A DNA stretch of 64,000 bases, from the NCBI GenBank assembly GCA_947462105.1, contig CANHNJ010000002.1:96319-160318 (forward strand), written 5' to 3'. The notes under the pieces were generated by a model that had not been told where the DNA came from, ran no database searches, and worked only from the letters and a program-made list of their open reading frames with translations. The position numbers and the translations under genes are program-made. The DNA is from Alphaproteobacteria bacterium. GTDB lineage: Bacteria; Pseudomonadota; Alphaproteobacteria; Micropepsales; Micropepsaceae. Of the stretch, positions 8,432 to 16,238 are shown one piece after another (within the stretch, counting starts at the first letter, position 1; each line of letters opens with the position of its first letter).

Positions 8432-8995
8432 ATGATGAACCCGAAGATCGCCCTCCGCACGCAAGCCCGCGAACAGCGCACGCGCCTGGCCGCCGCGTTC
8501 CTGAATTTTCCTGTCGCGGTGGCGGCCCATGCCGAGGCGCTGGCCGAGGCGCTGCCGCTCAAGCCCGGCAGCATCATTGGCGGTTATCACGCCCTGCCGC
8601 AGGAGGCCGAGCCCGCGCTGCTGTTGCAGGCGCTGGCGGATCGCGGCCACACCATCGTTTTCCCGCGCGTCACCGCCCGCGACAAGCGGCTGGCCTATCA
8701 TCGCGTACCCGATGGCGAAGCGCTGCTGGCCGGGGCCTGGGGCATCCAGGAACCGGCGGCGGATTTTCCGCTGGCCGAGCCCGATGTGCTGCTGGTGCCG
8801 CTGCTGGCCTTCGACGCCACGGGCCATCGCCTGGGCTATGGCGGCGGCTATTACGACCGCACCATTGCGGCGCTGCAGGTGCCGGCCATCGGCCTTGCTT
8901 TTGCGGGACAGGAGCTGGCCTCGCTTCCAGTGGAGGCGCATGATATGGCCCTGGACTTCATCCTCACCGAACGCGGTCTCAAGCGCTTTTCATGA
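8432..8995 (+). CDS. fau: 5-formyltetrahydrofolate cyclo-ligase
   Basis: A 187-aa enzyme (YgfA/MTHFS family) that uses ATP to convert 5-formyl-THF to 5,10-methenyl-THF, keeping the folate pool usable. Family signatures: KIALRTQAREQRTRL at the N-terminus, IIGGYHALPQEAEP, the substrate loop FPRVTARDKRLAYHRV, and the strong C-terminal block LLAFDATGHRLGYGGGYYDR (about 127-146). ATGATG at the start leaves a one-codon ambiguity. Its stop overlaps the ymdB start (ATGA). Confidence 0.94.
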   Translation: MMNPKIALRTQAREQRTRLAAAFLNFPVAVAAHAEALAEALPLKPGSIIGGYHALPQEAEPALLLQALADRGHTIVFPRVTARDKRLAYHRVPDGEALLAGAWGIQEPAADFPLAEPDVLLVPLLAFDATGHRLGYGGGYYDRTIAALQVPAIGLAFAGQELASLPVEAHDMALDFILTERGLKRFS

Positions 8996-9804
8996 ATCTG
9001 CTTTTCATCGGCGATATTGTCGGCAAGCCCGGCCGCGACGTGGTGGTGTCGGAACTGCCGCGCCTGCGCGAGAAGCTGAAGCTGGATTGCGTCATCGCCA
9101 ATGGCGAGAATGCGGCGGGCGGCTTCGGCCTGACCCGCGCCATTGCCGAGGAGTTCTTCGCCGCCGGCATCGATGTGATCTCCACCGGCAATCACTGGGC
9201 CGACCAGAAGGAAATCTACGGCCTGATCGAGCAGGAAGACCGCATCCTGCGCCCGGTGAATTACCCGAAGGGCACGCCGGGCAAGGGCGCGAACCTGTAC
9301 ACGCTGCCGGGCGGCGGCAGCATTCTGGTCATCAACGTGATGGGTCGCGTCTTCATGGACCCGCTGGACGATCCTTTTGCGGCGGTGGGCCGCGAACTCG
9401 AGGCCTGTCCGCTGGGCGAGGTGGCCGACGCCATCGTCATCGACATCCATGCCGAGGCGACATCGGAGAAGATGGCGATGGGCCATTTCTGCGATGGCCG
9501 CGCTTCGCTGGTGGTGGGCACGCACACTCATGCGCCCACGGCCGATGCGCAGATCTTTCCCGGCGGCACCGCCTTCCAGAGCGATGCGGGGGCCTGTGCC
9601 GACTATGATTCCGTGATCGGCATGGACAAGGCCGAGCCGCTGCGCCGCTTCACCACCAAGATGCCGGGTTCGCGCTATGCGCCGGCCACCGGCCCCGCCA
9701 CGCTCTGCGCCGTGTTCGTGACGACGGGTGCGAACGGGCTTGCGACGCGCATCGCGCCGGTGCGCGTGGGCGGGCGGCTGGCGCCCGCGATGCCGTCGTT
9801 CTGA
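8992..9804 (+). CDS. ymdB: YmdB-family metallophosphoesterase (TIGR00282)
   Basis: A 270-aa calcineurin-like phosphoesterase of the YmdB/TIGR00282 type. Metal ligands sit in FIGDIVGKPGRD (5-16), NGENAAGGFG (37-46), STGNHWAD (63-70), DIHAEATSEK (about 150-159) and GTHTHAPTAD (about 177-186). Bacillus YmdB hydrolyses 2',3'-cAMP and shapes gene expression; the alphaproteobacterial role is not established, so the function is inferred from the family. Translationally coupled to fau. Confidence 0.9.
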   Translation: MNLLFIGDIVGKPGRDVVVSELPRLREKLKLDCVIANGENAAGGFGLTRAIAEEFFAAGIDVISTGNHWADQKEIYGLIEQEDRILRPVNYPKGTPGKGANLYTLPGGGSILVINVMGRVFMDPLDDPFAAVGRELEACPLGEVADAIVIDIHAEATSEKMAMGHFCDGRASLVVGTHTHAPTADAQIFPGGTAFQSDAGACADYDSVIGMDKAEPLRRFTTKMPGSRYAPATGPATLCAVFVTTGANGLATRIAPVRVGGRLAPAMPSF

Positions 9805-9825
9805 TCGACGCTTTCAAGCGAGGCT

Positions 9826-9855
9826 TGTCACGGCCCGCCTGCGCGGGCCATGACA
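9826..9855. repeat. 30-bp palindrome (REP-like hairpin)
   Basis: TGTCA-C-GGCCCGC / CTGC / GCGGGCC-A-TGACA: 12 of 13 positions pair across a 4-nt loop. Hairpins of this TGTCA...TGACA type are common between alphaproteobacterial genes. It lies between the convergent ymdB and metallo-beta-lactamase genes and could serve as a bidirectional terminator, although no T-run follows on either strand. Confidence 0.55.
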
Positions 9856-9862
9856 TCCAGCG

Positions 9863-10774
9863 CTATTTCTTCTCTGCCGCCGTCACCGCGTCCTGCTGCT
9901 TCTTCAATTCGGTGTCGAAGGATTTTTCCTGTGCCGCCAGCAGGCGCTGGAACTCGCCCTTGACGACAAAGGGATTGGGCGCGCCGGCCATCTTGTTCTT
10001 GGTATTGGCTTCGACCGTGGCGATCTTCTTCGCCAGGCCCATCTGGTCGCCATGCGCGGCCAGCAGCACATCGGCGTCGATCTTATTCAATCTGGCGAAG
10101 CTGGCCTTGTAGTCGGCGGCGATGGTGGTGTGGACCTTGTTGTTCACCAGCGGGTTGCCCGCCACCGTCATGGAGCAGAAGAACACCACATTGTGATCGC
10201 CCGTGCCTTCCACCACCGGCATGGTCCAGTTGGTGCAGCCGGGCGAATGGCCGGGCGTCACCACCGCCGTCAGCACCACGCCGCCCAGCGCCACCGTGTC
10301 GCCATCCTTGATGGTGCGATCCACCGTCACGCGCGGGAAATAATCGGCGGGGACACTGCTGGGACCAAAAGTGACGCGGCCGCGTTCCAGGATCGGCTTG
10401 TCGCCGGCGCTGGCGGTGAGGCGCGCGCCGCTGTCGCGCTTGAGTTTTGCCAGCCCGCCGGCATGGTCGAAATGGGCGTGGCTGTTGAGCAGGATTTTCA
10501 CATCCTTGATGTCGAATTCCAGCGCCTTGATGTTGGCCTCGATGATCGCAGCCGATTCCGGCAGCCCGCCATCGATCAGGATGAAGCCCTGCAGCGTCCA
10601 GATCAGCCAGGCGCTGACCCCCGCCGTGCCGACGTAATAGACATTGTCGATGACGCGGAACGGCTTTTGCGGCTTGTTCCAGTCGATCCGCGCCTTGCCG
10701 AAGGGGTCGGGCTGCGCCAGGGCAGGGGCCGTCAGCAGCAGTGCCAGCGCCGCCAGTCCCGTGATTGTCTTCAT
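9863..10774 (-). CDS. subclass B3-type metallo-beta-lactamase
   Basis: A 303-aa secreted MBL-fold hydrolase. Signal peptide MKTITGLAALALLLTAPALA, then a mature enzyme. Zinc ligands are complete: His99-x-His101-x-Asp103-His104 (HAHFDH), His176 (TPGHSPG) and His241 (AAHGDQ). The combination of HxHxDH without the class B1 cysteine, the PGHSPGCTNWTM block and the signal peptide points to subclass B3, whose members hydrolyse penicillins, cephalosporins and carbapenems in the periplasm. Activity against beta-lactams is inferred; some chromosomal B3-like proteins have other substrates. It lies 56 nt downstream of padR on the same strand, so it is probably under PadR control. Confidence 0.85.
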   Translation of the reverse strand: MKTITGLAALALLLTAPALAQPDPFGKARIDWNKPQKPFRVIDNVYYVGTAGVSAWLIWTLQGFILIDGGLPESAAIIEANIKALEFDIKDVKILLNSHAHFDHAGGLAKLKRDSGARLTASAGDKPILERGRVTFGPSSVPADYFPRVTVDRTIKDGDTVALGGVVLTAVVTPGHSPGCTNWTMPVVEGTGDHNVVFFCSMTVAGNPLVNNKVHTTIAADYKASFARLNKIDADVLLAAHGDQMGLAKKIATVEANTKNKMAGAPNPFVVKGEFQRLLAAQEKSFDTELKKQQDAVTAAEKK

Positions 10775-10830
10775 GGCCGTTCCCCCCGTTTCCGGCAGGT
10801 TACAGCCAAGGGTGGCCGATTTGAAACGCC

Positions 10831-11178
10831 TCACCCGGGCCGGGAAGGGGCGCCTCCCTTCAGCACGGCCTGGATGGCCTGGGCGGTGGCGGTCCAGGTA
10901 TCGGTCAGGTCGAAGAGGCGGCGGACCCCGCGCGAGGTCAGGCTGTAATAGACCCGGGAGCGGCCCCCGACCTCGCGGCGCTGGGACTTGAGAGCGCCGT
11001 CCTTCTCCAGCCCGTGCAGGACGGGATAGACCACGCCCTCGCCAAAGCTGAGCGTCCCCCGGGACTGGGCCTGGATCGCCTGGACGATCTCGTAGCCATA
11101 CATCTCATGGTCCTGCAGCAGCCGCAGGATCATCAGTTCCGGCACCCCGGAGAGGAAATTGCTGTTGCCGCCCGCCAT
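10831..11178 (-). CDS. PadR-family transcriptional regulator
   Basis: A 115-aa winged-helix repressor. The typical PadR start ELMILRLLQDHEMYGYEIVQAI is followed by the wing LSFGEGVVYPVLHGLEKDGALKSQ and RVYYSLTSRGVRRL, then a short C-terminal dimerisation helix (PadR subfamily 1 length). PadR proteins usually repress genes for drug efflux, detoxification or phenolic-acid decarboxylation and release DNA on ligand binding. A 40-bp near-perfect palindrome lies just upstream of the start (11188-11227), suggesting autoregulation and joint control of the downstream B3 metallo-beta-lactamase. Confidence 0.92.
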   Translation of the reverse strand: MAGGNSNFLSGVPELMILRLLQDHEMYGYEIVQAIQAQSRGTLSFGEGVVYPVLHGLEKDGALKSQRREVGGRSRVYYSLTSRGVRRLFDLTDTWTATAQAIQAVLKGGAPSRPG

Positions 11179-11187
11179 AGCTTCATA

Positions 11188-11227
11188 CCTTGGACTGCGA
11201 GGTAATTAGTTACCTTGCAATCCAAGG
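11188..11227. promoter_or_regulatory. predicted PadR operator
   Basis: Two 18-bp arms, CCTTGGACTGCGAGGTAA and TTACCTTGCAATCCAAGG, around a TTAG centre; 16 of 18 positions are symmetric. It lies 9 nt upstream of the padR start codon, overlapping the expected promoter or leader. Core elements such as GGTAA...TTACC resemble dyad operators of PadR proteins, but the assignment is positional inference. Confidence 0.65.
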
Positions 11228-11251
11228 CATGTAAAGTGGGCCGTGACATGC

Positions 11252-11289
11252 AGACAATCCCGCCTGCCGGATGGCAGACGGGATTGTCT
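11252..11289. repeat. long inverted repeat upstream of padR
   Basis: A 17-bp stem with one mismatch, AGACAATCCCGCCTGCC / GGCAGACGGGATTGTCT, loop GGAT. On the plus strand it is followed by an unusually AT-rich stretch to about 11345 (TATAATGTGTTTTATAAC and similar). It may end leftward ahpD transcription or be a structured leader; no T-run supports a standard leftward terminator. Confidence 0.55.
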
Positions 11290-11364
11290 TATAATGTGTT
11301 TTATAACAATAACTTATACATATACATTGGATAACAAGGTATATACGTGACGGCCCCGAATTGA

Positions 11365-11922
11365 CTAGGCGACGAGGGTCATCGCGGCCAGGTCGGCGGT
11401 ATGGGCCTCGCCTTCCAGGGTCGCTGCCACGGCATGGACCACGGCGGCGATGCGGACGGCGGCCTGGATCTGTTCGGCGGTCATCCCGGCCTCGCGCAGG
11501 ATCTTTTCATGGCTGTCGATGCAGACGCCGCAGCCATTGATGGCCGACACCGCCAGGCACCAGAGCTCGAAATCCACCTTGTCCACGCCCGGCTTGCCGA
11601 TGACGTTCATGCGCAGCTTGGCCGGCATGGTCTTGTAGTCGGGCGACGAGGCCAGGTGGGTGAAGCGGTAATAGATGTTGTTCATCGCCATGATGGCGGC
11701 GGCGGCCTTGGCGGCGGTCAGCGCTTCGGGGACAAGCTGGGGCGCGAATTCCGCCAGCAGCGCCTTGCTGGTGACCTCGTTGCGGGCGGCCAGGGCACAG
11801 GCGACGAAGACGCCCGCGCGCTGCTGCGGGTTCAGCGACGGCTCGGCCGCCAGCGACCCCAGGTTCAGCTTCAGGTCCTTGGCGAATTCGGGCAGGCGAT
11901 CCTTCAGGGTGTCGAGGCTCAT
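11365..11922 (-). CDS. ahpD: alkylhydroperoxidase AhpD
   Basis: A 185-aa AhpD/CMD-fold protein. The redox centre [10 protein letters not shown] (Cys131, Cys134, His138) and the upstream Glu in [14 protein letters not shown] fit AhpD. In mycobacteria AhpD passes electrons from lipoylated SucB/Lpd to AhpC. It lies 116 nt downstream of ahpC on the same strand, forming an ahpCD unit in which AhpD replaces the flavoprotein AhpF. Length matches the family (about 175-185 aa). Cytoplasmic. Confidence 0.93.
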   Translation of the reverse strand: MSLDTLKDRLPEFAKDLKLNLGSLAAEPSLNPQQRAGVFVACALAARNEVTSKALLAEFAPQLVPEALTAAKAAAAIMAMNNIYYRFTHLASSPDYKTMPAKLRMNVIGKPGVDKVDFELWCLAVSAINGCGVCIDSHEKILREAGMTAEQIQAAVRIAAVVHAVAATLEGEAHTADLAAMTLVA

Positions 11923-12038
11923 GGCGGGGTGGCTCCTTGGAAGAAAAAAGTCCCCGCCCGCGCCAAACAGAATTTGGACCAGGCGGGTACTTCAGGTTCG
12001 CCGCTGCTCGGGGGCAGGACGGCGGGGGTAATGTTCAG

Positions 12039-12575
12039 TTAGGCCGCGATGACGTCATCTCCCTTGTTCCAGTTGCAGGGGCAGAGCTCGTCGGTCTGCA
12101 GCGCATCGAGCACGCGCAGCACTTCCTGCGGATTGCGGCCCACGCTCATGTCGGTGACATAGGCGAAGCGGATGATGCCATCGGGATCGACCAGGAAGGT
12201 GGCGCGCTTGGCGACGCCCGCATCCGCATCAAGGATGCCCAGCGCCGACGACAGGCGGCGATTGGTGTCGGCCAGCATGGCGAAGGGCAGGTTCTTGAGG
12301 TCGGCATGGTTGTTGCGCCAGGCCAGGTGCACGAACTCGGAGTCTGTCGAGACGCCGTACACGACGGTGTCGCGGTCCTTGAAGTCGCCATTGAGCTTGC
12401 CGAAGCCGGCGATCTCGGTCGGGCAGACAAAAGTGAAGTCCTTCGGCCAGAAGAAGACCAGCTTCCACTTGCCCTTGTCGGAGGCCTGGGTGAAGGGCTG
12501 GAAGGCGGTCTTGGCATCGGTCGAAACCACGCCGGTCACGGAGAAATCGGGAAACTTGTCGCCAACGGTGAGCAT
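12039..12575 (-). CDS. ahpC: peroxiredoxin AhpC (AhpD-linked type)
   Basis: A 178-aa 2-Cys peroxiredoxin reducing H2O2, organic hydroperoxides and peroxynitrite. Peroxidatic Cys51 lies in FVCPTEI after the FFWPKDFT strand; the C-terminal DELCPCNW carries Cys165 and Cys167, as in mycobacterial and Streptomyces AhpC. Start MLTVGDKFPDF is preceded by an adequate RBS (TTGGAGTG). A perfect TTAGAA-N3-TTCTAA dyad lies about 40 nt upstream (12616-12630), consistent with peroxide- or iron-responsive control by a Fur-superfamily repressor. Partner of ahpD. Confidence 0.95.
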   Translation of the reverse strand: MLTVGDKFPDFSVTGVVSTDAKTAFQPFTQASDKGKWKLVFFWPKDFTFVCPTEIAGFGKLNGDFKDRDTVVYGVSTDSEFVHLAWRNNHADLKNLPFAMLADTNRRLSSALGILDADAGVAKRATFLVDPDGIIRFAYVTDMSVGRNPQEVLRVLDALQTDELCPCNWNKGDDVIAA

Positions 12576-12614
12576 AGGAAAATCACTCCAATAGGTGCTG
12601 AATTGCGATCAACT

Positions 12615-12631
12615 ATTAGAAAAGTTCTAAA
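12615..12631. promoter_or_regulatory. Irr/PerR-like operator in the ahpCD promoter
   Basis: Perfect dyad TTAGAA-AAG-TTCTAA (12616-12630). With flanks, the minus strand reads TTTAGAA-CTT-TTCTAAT, one base from the symmetric TTTAGAA-N3-TTCTAAA pattern recalled for rhizobial Irr boxes, and close to PerR boxes. Its position about 40 nt before the ahpC start suits a repressor site. The regulator gene is not in the window. Confidence 0.6.
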
Positions 12632-12695
12632 TTGAAGGCAAGAGAAAACTTGCCTTTCCCGTCAGGCAGGTTGTCGCGGGTCTAAACGGCTGAAA

Positions 12696-13199
12696 TCAGT
12701 AGAAAATAGGCCAGAACCGCGTCTTCGCCTTCCAGCCGGCCCAGACAAAGGCCAACAGCGTCAGGCCCTGCACCGCGCCGAAAGCCGGGCCGCCGGGTGC
12801 GGGGCCGGGCGGCATGGTGGCATGCAGGGCCGGGACCTTGGTGAAAAGCTGGATCACCAGCACAAAGACATTGAGCCAGAGCGACGCCACCGCGCCGATG
12901 ACATAGGCCGTGCGCCAGCGGCCTGCGAGCCGCGCGCCGTAAAGGCCATACAGGGTCGGGGCCAGGATGATCAGCGCCAGCACACCGGTGAGCTGCGCCG
13001 GGGTGGGCGCACCCGGCGGGCTAAAGAAAACAAAGCCGGTGATGGTGGTCAGGGCGGTGAGGCCCAGGAAGGCGCCGGTCAGGCGCGGGCAATCGCGGTT
13101 CCGCAGCAGCAGCGCCAGAACCCAGAAACCCAGCCCAATGGCGATCAGGCTGATGGCGGTATGGCCAAGGGTTAAGACATCCGTCGCCAGTTCGGTCAT
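12696..13199 (-). CDS. predicted four-helix membrane protein, unknown function
   Basis: A 167-aa hydrophobic protein with four predicted membrane spans: about 14-32 (TAISLIAIGLGFWVLALLL), 42-60 (GAFLGLTALTTITGFVFF), 70-88 (TGVLALIILAPTLYGLYGA) and 98-118. A Pro/Gly-rich loop (MPPGPAPGGPAFG) precedes a final hydrophobic segment ending KAKTRFWPIFY. No family is recognised. It lies upstream of ahpC on the same strand, but the 120-nt gap with the operator argues for separate transcription. Confidence 0.75.
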   Translation of the reverse strand: MTELATDVLTLGHTAISLIAIGLGFWVLALLLRNRDCPRLTGAFLGLTALTTITGFVFFSPPGAPTPAQLTGVLALIILAPTLYGLYGARLAGRWRTAYVIGAVASLWLNVFVLVIQLFTKVPALHATMPPGPAPGGPAFGAVQGLTLLAFVWAGWKAKTRFWPIFY

Positions 13200-13371
13200 T
13201 GCGGGCCCCTGAAATTGGTGCGGAAAAATCGCTGCGAAGAACTATGGCCGAGCCTGGCTCCGGCTTTTCGCAGCCGCAAGATGGCAGGGCTTGAAAAACG
13301 CAGCTTCCTGCGGCTATTGAGCCCGCAAATCGCGCAAAACTTCGCCCCAAAAGCGATCAGGAAACAGGCAG

Positions 13372-14118
13372 ATGGCCGGTCACAGTCAGTTCAAGAACAT
13401 CATGCACCGCAAGGGCAAGCAGGATAAGGAGCGCTCCAAGCTCTTTGCCAAGCTGTCGCGCGAACTGACGGTGGCGGCGAAATCGGGCCTGCCCGACCCG
13501 GCGCACAATCCGCGCCTGCGCTCCGCGATGATCGCCGCCCGGCAGGAATCCATGCCCAAGGACAATATCGAACGCGCCATCCAGAAGGCGGTGGGTGGCG
13601 GTGACGAGAATTACGACGAGGTCCGTTACGAAGGCCGCGGCCCCGGCGGCGTGGCGCTGATCGTCCAGGCGCTGACCGACAACCGCAACCGCACCAGCGC
13701 CGATGTGCGCGCCGCCTTCAGCAAGTATGGCGGGGCGATGGCCGAGAATGGCTCGGTCAGCTTCATGTTCGACCATGTCGGCGTCATCGCCTACCCGCCG
13801 CAAAAGGGCGGCGAGGATGCGATGCTGGAAGTGGCGCTCGATGCCGGTGCCGATGAATGTGTCACCAGCGCGGACGGCCACGAATTCATCAGCGCAATCG
13901 ACGGCTATGCCGCCGTGCGCGAGGCGCTGGAAGCCAAGCTGGGCCAGCCCGCCTCCGCCGCCATCGTCTGGCGGGCCAAGGACAGTGTCGCGGTGGCGGA
14001 CGATGCCGGCGAGATGCTGGTCAAGCTGATCGACGTGCTGGACGATCACGATGACGTGCAGACCGTCTATGGCAATTACGAATTGTCGGACGCGCTGATG
14101 GCGAAACTCGGCGCCTGA
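13372..14118 (+). CDS. yebC: YebC/PmpR-family transcriptional/translational regulator
   Basis: A 248-aa TACO1/YebC family protein. N-terminal [23 protein letters not shown] is diagnostic, followed by [19 protein letters not shown] and [13 protein letters not shown] in domain [24 protein letters not shown] in domain II and a C-terminal [12 protein letters not shown]. Family members bind DNA (PmpR) or aid translation of proline stretches (TACO1/YebC). It is next to ruvC (2 kb away) in this genome, as in many others. Its stop (14118) directly abuts the convergent mlaD-like stop. Confidence 0.95.
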   Translation: MAGHSQFKNIMHRKGKQDKERSKLFAKLSRELTVAAKSGLPDPAHNPRLRSAMIAARQESMPKDNIERAIQKAVGGGDENYDEVRYEGRGPGGVALIVQALTDNRNRTSADVRAAFSKYGGAMAENGSVSFMFDHVGVIAYPPQKGGEDAMLEVALDAGADECVTSADGHEFISAIDGYAAVREALEAKLGQPASAAIVWRAKDSVAVADDAGEMLVKLIDVLDDHDDVQTVYGNYELSDALMAKLGA

Positions 14119-14505
14119 TCAGCGCGCGACCAGCATGCCGCCGGGCTGCACGACGGCTTTCGACCGCCCCGGATTGATCGTCAGCGCCGCGCTGGACAGC
14201 ATGCCGCTGCCGACGCCCAGGCTGGAATCCACCGGCACCTTGATATCGTCGCGGATGGCGAGCTTCAGCTCCACCGCATAGCTCTTGTGGTCCAGGGTCA
14301 GGCTTTCCACCGTGCCCACCTTCACGCCGCCGATGCGCACATCGGTGCCGGGCTTCAGCCCGTCAGCGGATTTGATCCGGGCGATCATGGCATAGCTTTT
14401 CAGGCTGCCTGTGCCGGTCTGCCACAAAAGAAACACGAGAAATCCCACGCCGAGCGCGATAACGGCGGCGCTGAGCAGGGTTTCGAAAAGACCGATGCGT
14501 TGCAT
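14119..14505 (-). CDS. orphan MlaD/MCE-domain protein
   Basis: A 128-aa single-pass protein. One N-terminal membrane helix (about 8-27, LLSAAVIALGVGFLVFLLWQ) is followed by one MCE domain: YAMIARIKSADGLKPGTDVRIGGVKVGTVESLTLD and a C-terminal SLGVGSGMLSSAALTINPG. This matches MlaD, the periplasmic hexamer subunit of the Mla phospholipid transporter, though it is shorter than E. coli MlaD (183 aa). No mlaE or mlaF neighbours are present. In alphaproteobacteria mlaD is often linked to a 17-kDa NADH:ubiquinone assembly gene, also not seen here. Confidence 0.85.
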   Translation of the reverse strand: MQRIGLFETLLSAAVIALGVGFLVFLLWQTGTGSLKSYAMIARIKSADGLKPGTDVRIGGVKVGTVESLTLDHKSYAVELKLAIRDDIKVPVDSSLGVGSGMLSSAALTINPGRSKAVVQPGGMLVAR

Positions 14506-14574
14506 GGGCGCAAACTAGCCCGATGCGGCCAGAATATAAATGGCCATCACGCCGCTGCCCCTTATAGTTGCCGC

Positions 14575-16185
14575 ATGCACGCTGCCTCGCCCCTGATCGC
14601 CATCATTGTCGCCGGCCTTGGCCTGGCCTTTGTCTTCGGCACCGCCGCGCAGCGGCTGCGGCTGCCGCCCCTGGTCGGCTACCTGCTGGCGGGCGTGGTG
14701 GTGGGGCCGTTCACCCCCGGTTTTGTTGCCGATACCCATCTGACGCTGCAACTGGCCGAGATCGGCGTCGTGCTGCTGATGTTCGGCGTCGGACTCAAGC
14801 TCAAGCCCGCCGAACTGCTTTCGGTGAAGGGCATCGCCGGGGTGGGCGCGCCACTGCAGATGGCGGTGATCACCGTGCTGGGACTGGGCGTGGCGCTGTT
14901 CCTGGGCTGGACGCCGGGTGAAGGCGTGGTCTTTGGATTGTGTCTCTCGGTGGCCTCCACCGTGGTGGTGATGCGGGCGCTGGAAGACCGCCGCCAGGCC
15001 GAAACCCAGCGCGGCCGTGTCGCCATCGGCTGGCTGGTGGTGCAGGACCTGATGACCGTGCTGGTATTGGTGGTGCTGCCGCCGCTGGCCGGGGTGCTGA
15101 AGGGCGAAGCGGTGGCGACGGGCGAACTGGCGCGGGCGCTGGCCGTCACCGCCGGCAAGCTGGGCCTGTTCGCCGTGCTGATGCTGGTGGTGGGCCGCCG
15201 CGTCATCCCGGCGATCCTGCATTACATCGCCCATACCGGCAGCCGCGAGCTGTTCCGCCTGGCGGTGCTGTCGGTGGCGCTGGGCGTCGCCTTTATCGCC
15301 GCCGCCGCCTTTGGGGTTTCCATTGCGCTGGGCGCCTTCTTCGCCGGCATGTTGCTGTCGGGTTCGCAGCTTTCCCAGCGCGCCGCCGAGGAATCGCTGC
15401 CGCTGCGCGATGCCTTCGCGGTGCTGTTCTTCGTCTCGGTCGGCATGCTGTTCGATCCGCGCGTCTTCCTGAACGCGCCGGGCGCGCTGGCGCTGACCTT
15501 TGCCGTGGTAATGGCGGGCGCCGCCATCGCCTATCTGCTGCTGCGGCTGCGCAAGGTGGGGCCCGCCGCCGCCGTCACCGTCGCGGTGGCGCTGGCGCAG
15601 ATCGGCGAATTCTCCTTCATCCTCGCCGATCTCGGCATCAGCCTGGATATCCTGCGGCCCGGCGCGCGCGACCTGATTTTGGGCGCCTCCATCCTCTCCA
15701 TCCTGATCAATCCGCTGCTCTTCGCGCTGGCCGCGAAGAAGGAAGAAGCGCCGAACGAGCCCGATCGGCCACAGCCGGTGCCGCAGACCACGACCCTGAC
15801 CGGGCATACCGTGCTGGTGGGTTATGGCCGGGTCGGCAAGCTGATCGCCGATGGCCTGGACGGCGCGCAGCCGCTGCTGGTGATCGAGGAAGGCGCGGTG
15901 GGTACGCCAGGCATCGCCCATATCCGCGGCAATGCCGCCAAGGACGAAGTGCTGGCGGCGGCAAATCTGGGCGCGGCGCGGCTGTTGTTCGTGGCGATCC
16001 CGCAGGCCTTCGAGGCGGGCCAGATCGTGCAGCAGGCGCGGCGGGCCAATCCCAGCCTGCCCATCATCGCCCGTGCCCATTTCGATGCCGAGGTCGATCA
16101 TCTGCAGAAGATGGGCGCGACCTTTGTGGTCATGGGCGAGCGCGAGATCGCGATGGCCATGCTGGGCTTTGCCAAAAGTCCGTGA
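14575..16185 (+). CDS. Kef-type K+/H+ antiporter (CPA2) with RCK domain
   Basis: A 536-aa cation:proton antiporter of the KefB/YbaL type. Start at 14575 (MHAASPLIAIIVAGLGLAF); the open frame upstream is antisense to mlaD and not coding. About 12 membrane spans cover residues 1-395, with the CPA2 motifs GYLLAGVVVGPFTPGF (about 37-52), LMFGVGLKL, and ALAQIGEFSFILADLG (about 340-355). A cytoplasmic RCK_N/TrkA-N domain follows with the Rossmann motif VLVGYGRVGKLIADGL, and ends with FVVMGEREIAMAMLGF. No KefF/KefG ancillary gene is adjacent. YbaL-like rather than glutathione-gated KefC is likely. Confidence 0.9.
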   Translation: MHAASPLIAIIVAGLGLAFVFGTAAQRLRLPPLVGYLLAGVVVGPFTPGFVADTHLTLQLAEIGVVLLMFGVGLKLKPAELLSVKGIAGVGAPLQMAVITVLGLGVALFLGWTPGEGVVFGLCLSVASTVVVMRALEDRRQAETQRGRVAIGWLVVQDLMTVLVLVVLPPLAGVLKGEAVATGELARALAVTAGKLGLFAVLMLVVGRRVIPAILHYIAHTGSRELFRLAVLSVALGVAFIAAAAFGVSIALGAFFAGMLLSGSQLSQRAAEESLPLRDAFAVLFFVSVGMLFDPRVFLNAPGALALTFAVVMAGAAIAYLLLRLRKVGPAAAVTVAVALAQIGEFSFILADLGISLDILRPGARDLILGASILSILINPLLFALAAKKEEAPNEPDRPQPVPQTTTLTGHTVLVGYGRVGKLIADGLDGAQPLLVIEEGAVGTPGIAHIRGNAAKDEVLAAANLGAARLLFVAIPQAFEAGQIVQQARRANPSLPIIARAHFDAEVDHLQKMGATFVVMGEREIAMAMLGFAKSP

Positions 16186-16214
16186 AGCCGTGCGGAAGCG
16201 GGTGGAATTAACCC

Positions 16215-16229
16215 GAACATAAAGGGTAC
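16215..16229 (+). promoter_or_regulatory. possible LexA box upstream of ruvC
   Basis: GAAC-N7-GTAC, 10 nt before the ruvC start codon. The alphaproteobacterial LexA consensus is GTTC-N7-GTTC (GAAC-N7-GAAC on the other strand), so this is a one-mismatch site in the right place for an SOS-regulated ruvCAB operon. Weak evidence on its own. Confidence 0.3.
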
Positions 16230-16238
16230 AAACACCCT

